Below are positions 63,492 through 64,000 of a stretch of DNA of 64,000 bases, one piece after another. The stretch's first letter is position 1. Every line of letters begins with the position of its first letter. The notes beneath the pieces were generated by a model that worked only from the letters and a program-made list of their open reading frames with translations, did no database searches and had not been told where the DNA came from. Made by a program: the position numbers and the translations under genes. Source of the stretch: Sulfurospirillum sp. (GTDB taxonomy: Bacteria > Campylobacterota > Campylobacteria > Campylobacterales > Arcobacteraceae); contig JAKZMJ010000005.1 in the NCBI GenBank assembly GCA_030491005.1, positions 62,001-126,000 on the forward strand. Reading direction: 5' to 3'.

Positions 63492-64000
63492 ATGACAATT
63501 CTACCAGCTATTGATTTAAAAGATGCAAAAGCAGTAAGGCTTAATAAAGGTTTAATGAATAGTGCCAAAATTTACTCACATGAGCCTTGGAGGCTTGCTA
63601 AAGAATTTGAAGAACTAGGAAGTACATGGCTTCATATAGTTGATTTAAATGCAGCATTTTCTGGAAAACCAGAAAATTTAGAAACAATTAAGAAAATTAT
63701 TCAAAACTGTAATCTAAAAGTTCAAGTTGGTGGTGGAATAAGAGACGAGCAAACTATTAAAATGTATATTGATTTAGGAGTTTCAAGAGTAATCTTAGGC
63801 TCAATTGCACTTAAAAATCCAAAATTTGTAAAAGATATGGCAAAAAAATATCCTATTGCTGTGGGTATTGATGCACTTAATGGAATGGTAGCTGTTGAAG
63901 GTTGGGCAGAAGTTTCAAATATAAAAGCTACATCTTTGGCAAAAGAGTTTGCAAATGCAGGAGTACAAGCTATTATTTGCACAGATATTAGTAAAGATGG
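63492..64000 (+). CDS. hisA: ProFAR isomerase HisA (partial, runs off the right edge)
   Basis: First 169 codons of the (beta/alpha)8 barrel isomerase that precedes HisF/HisH in histidine synthesis. [17 protein letters not shown] with the catalytic Asp8, [25 protein letters not shown] and [10 protein letters not shown] are visible; the final DG motif holds the second catalytic Asp. The reading frame is open to the window end. Confidence 0.95.
   Translation, partial: MTILPAIDLKDAKAVRLNKGLMNSAKIYSHEPWRLAKEFEELGSTWLHIVDLNAAFSGKPENLETIKKIIQNCNLKVQVGGGIRDEQTIKMYIDLGVSRVILGSIALKNPKFVKDMAKKYPIAVGIDALNGMVAVEGWAEVSNIKATSLAKEFANAGVQAIICTDISKD

Overview
The window is very AT-rich and reads as chromosome of a member of the Campylobacterota, most like the Arcobacter group. 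Signs of this are a class II DAHP synthase next to an ArsC-like gene and gatC, an S10-spc ribosomal operon that lacks rpmD and ends secY-map-infA, a divergent CheZ beside CheY and basal-body genes, an RNase J-RsmA pair, and scattered his genes (hisF apart from hisH-hisA). No rRNA, tRNA or CRISPR array was recognised.

Layout. 1-4.4 kb: edge of a response regulator, DAHP synthase, a probable selenocysteine-containing ArsC/Spx-like protein, gatC, a flavin oxidoreductase and a NYN-LOTUS protein. 4.5-15.2 kb: one long minus-strand operon, rpsJ to infA, with a consensus sigma70 promoter at its head. 15.5-21.4 kb: motility operon cheY-cheZ-rod protein-flgB-fliF-fliG-fliH. 21.5-27.7 kb: minus-strand housekeeping genes (hemJ, rarA, a pseudouridine synthase, kdsD, rnj, rsmA). 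27.7-32.3 kb: hisF, a SIMPL protein, a nucleoside phosphorylase-like protein, rlmN, gltX.

32.6-42.8 kb is an accessory block: a decayed type I restriction-modification locus (half-size S protein, hsdM, a frameshifted PemK/MazF-like toxin gene, hsdS, a REP-associated transposase with REP-like hairpins, two RhuM proteins, hsdR). hsdR is cut by two different insertion sequences, the first inside its nuclease motif, and its helicase part is gone. The modification genes are intact, so the locus may methylate without restricting.

42.8-55.5 kb is the most unusual part: a gene-cassette array without an integrase (a CALIN). Eight attC-like sites, all in one orientation, separate minus-strand cassettes. 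The cargo, in cassette order, is a trypsin-like protease; a cassette now broken by nested insertion sequences; a HEPN-like protein plus a Fic enzyme; a three-gene Zorya-like set (MotA-like channel, HNH nuclease, OmpA/MotB-like protein); a cassette with no recognisable gene; a zinc-ribbon protein; a GNAT acetyltransferase; and a gene with an internal TGA. Two short MITE-like elements carrying the tail of a transposase flank the protease gene. Several cargo families are known from phage defence or toxins, so the array looks like a defence depot beside the dead restriction locus.

55.9-64 kb returns to core-like genes: an orphan antitoxin-like gene, a DUF711 protein, a chemoreceptor, a TPR protein, a DUF3050 protein, a small membrane protein, hisH and the start of hisA, which runs off the window.
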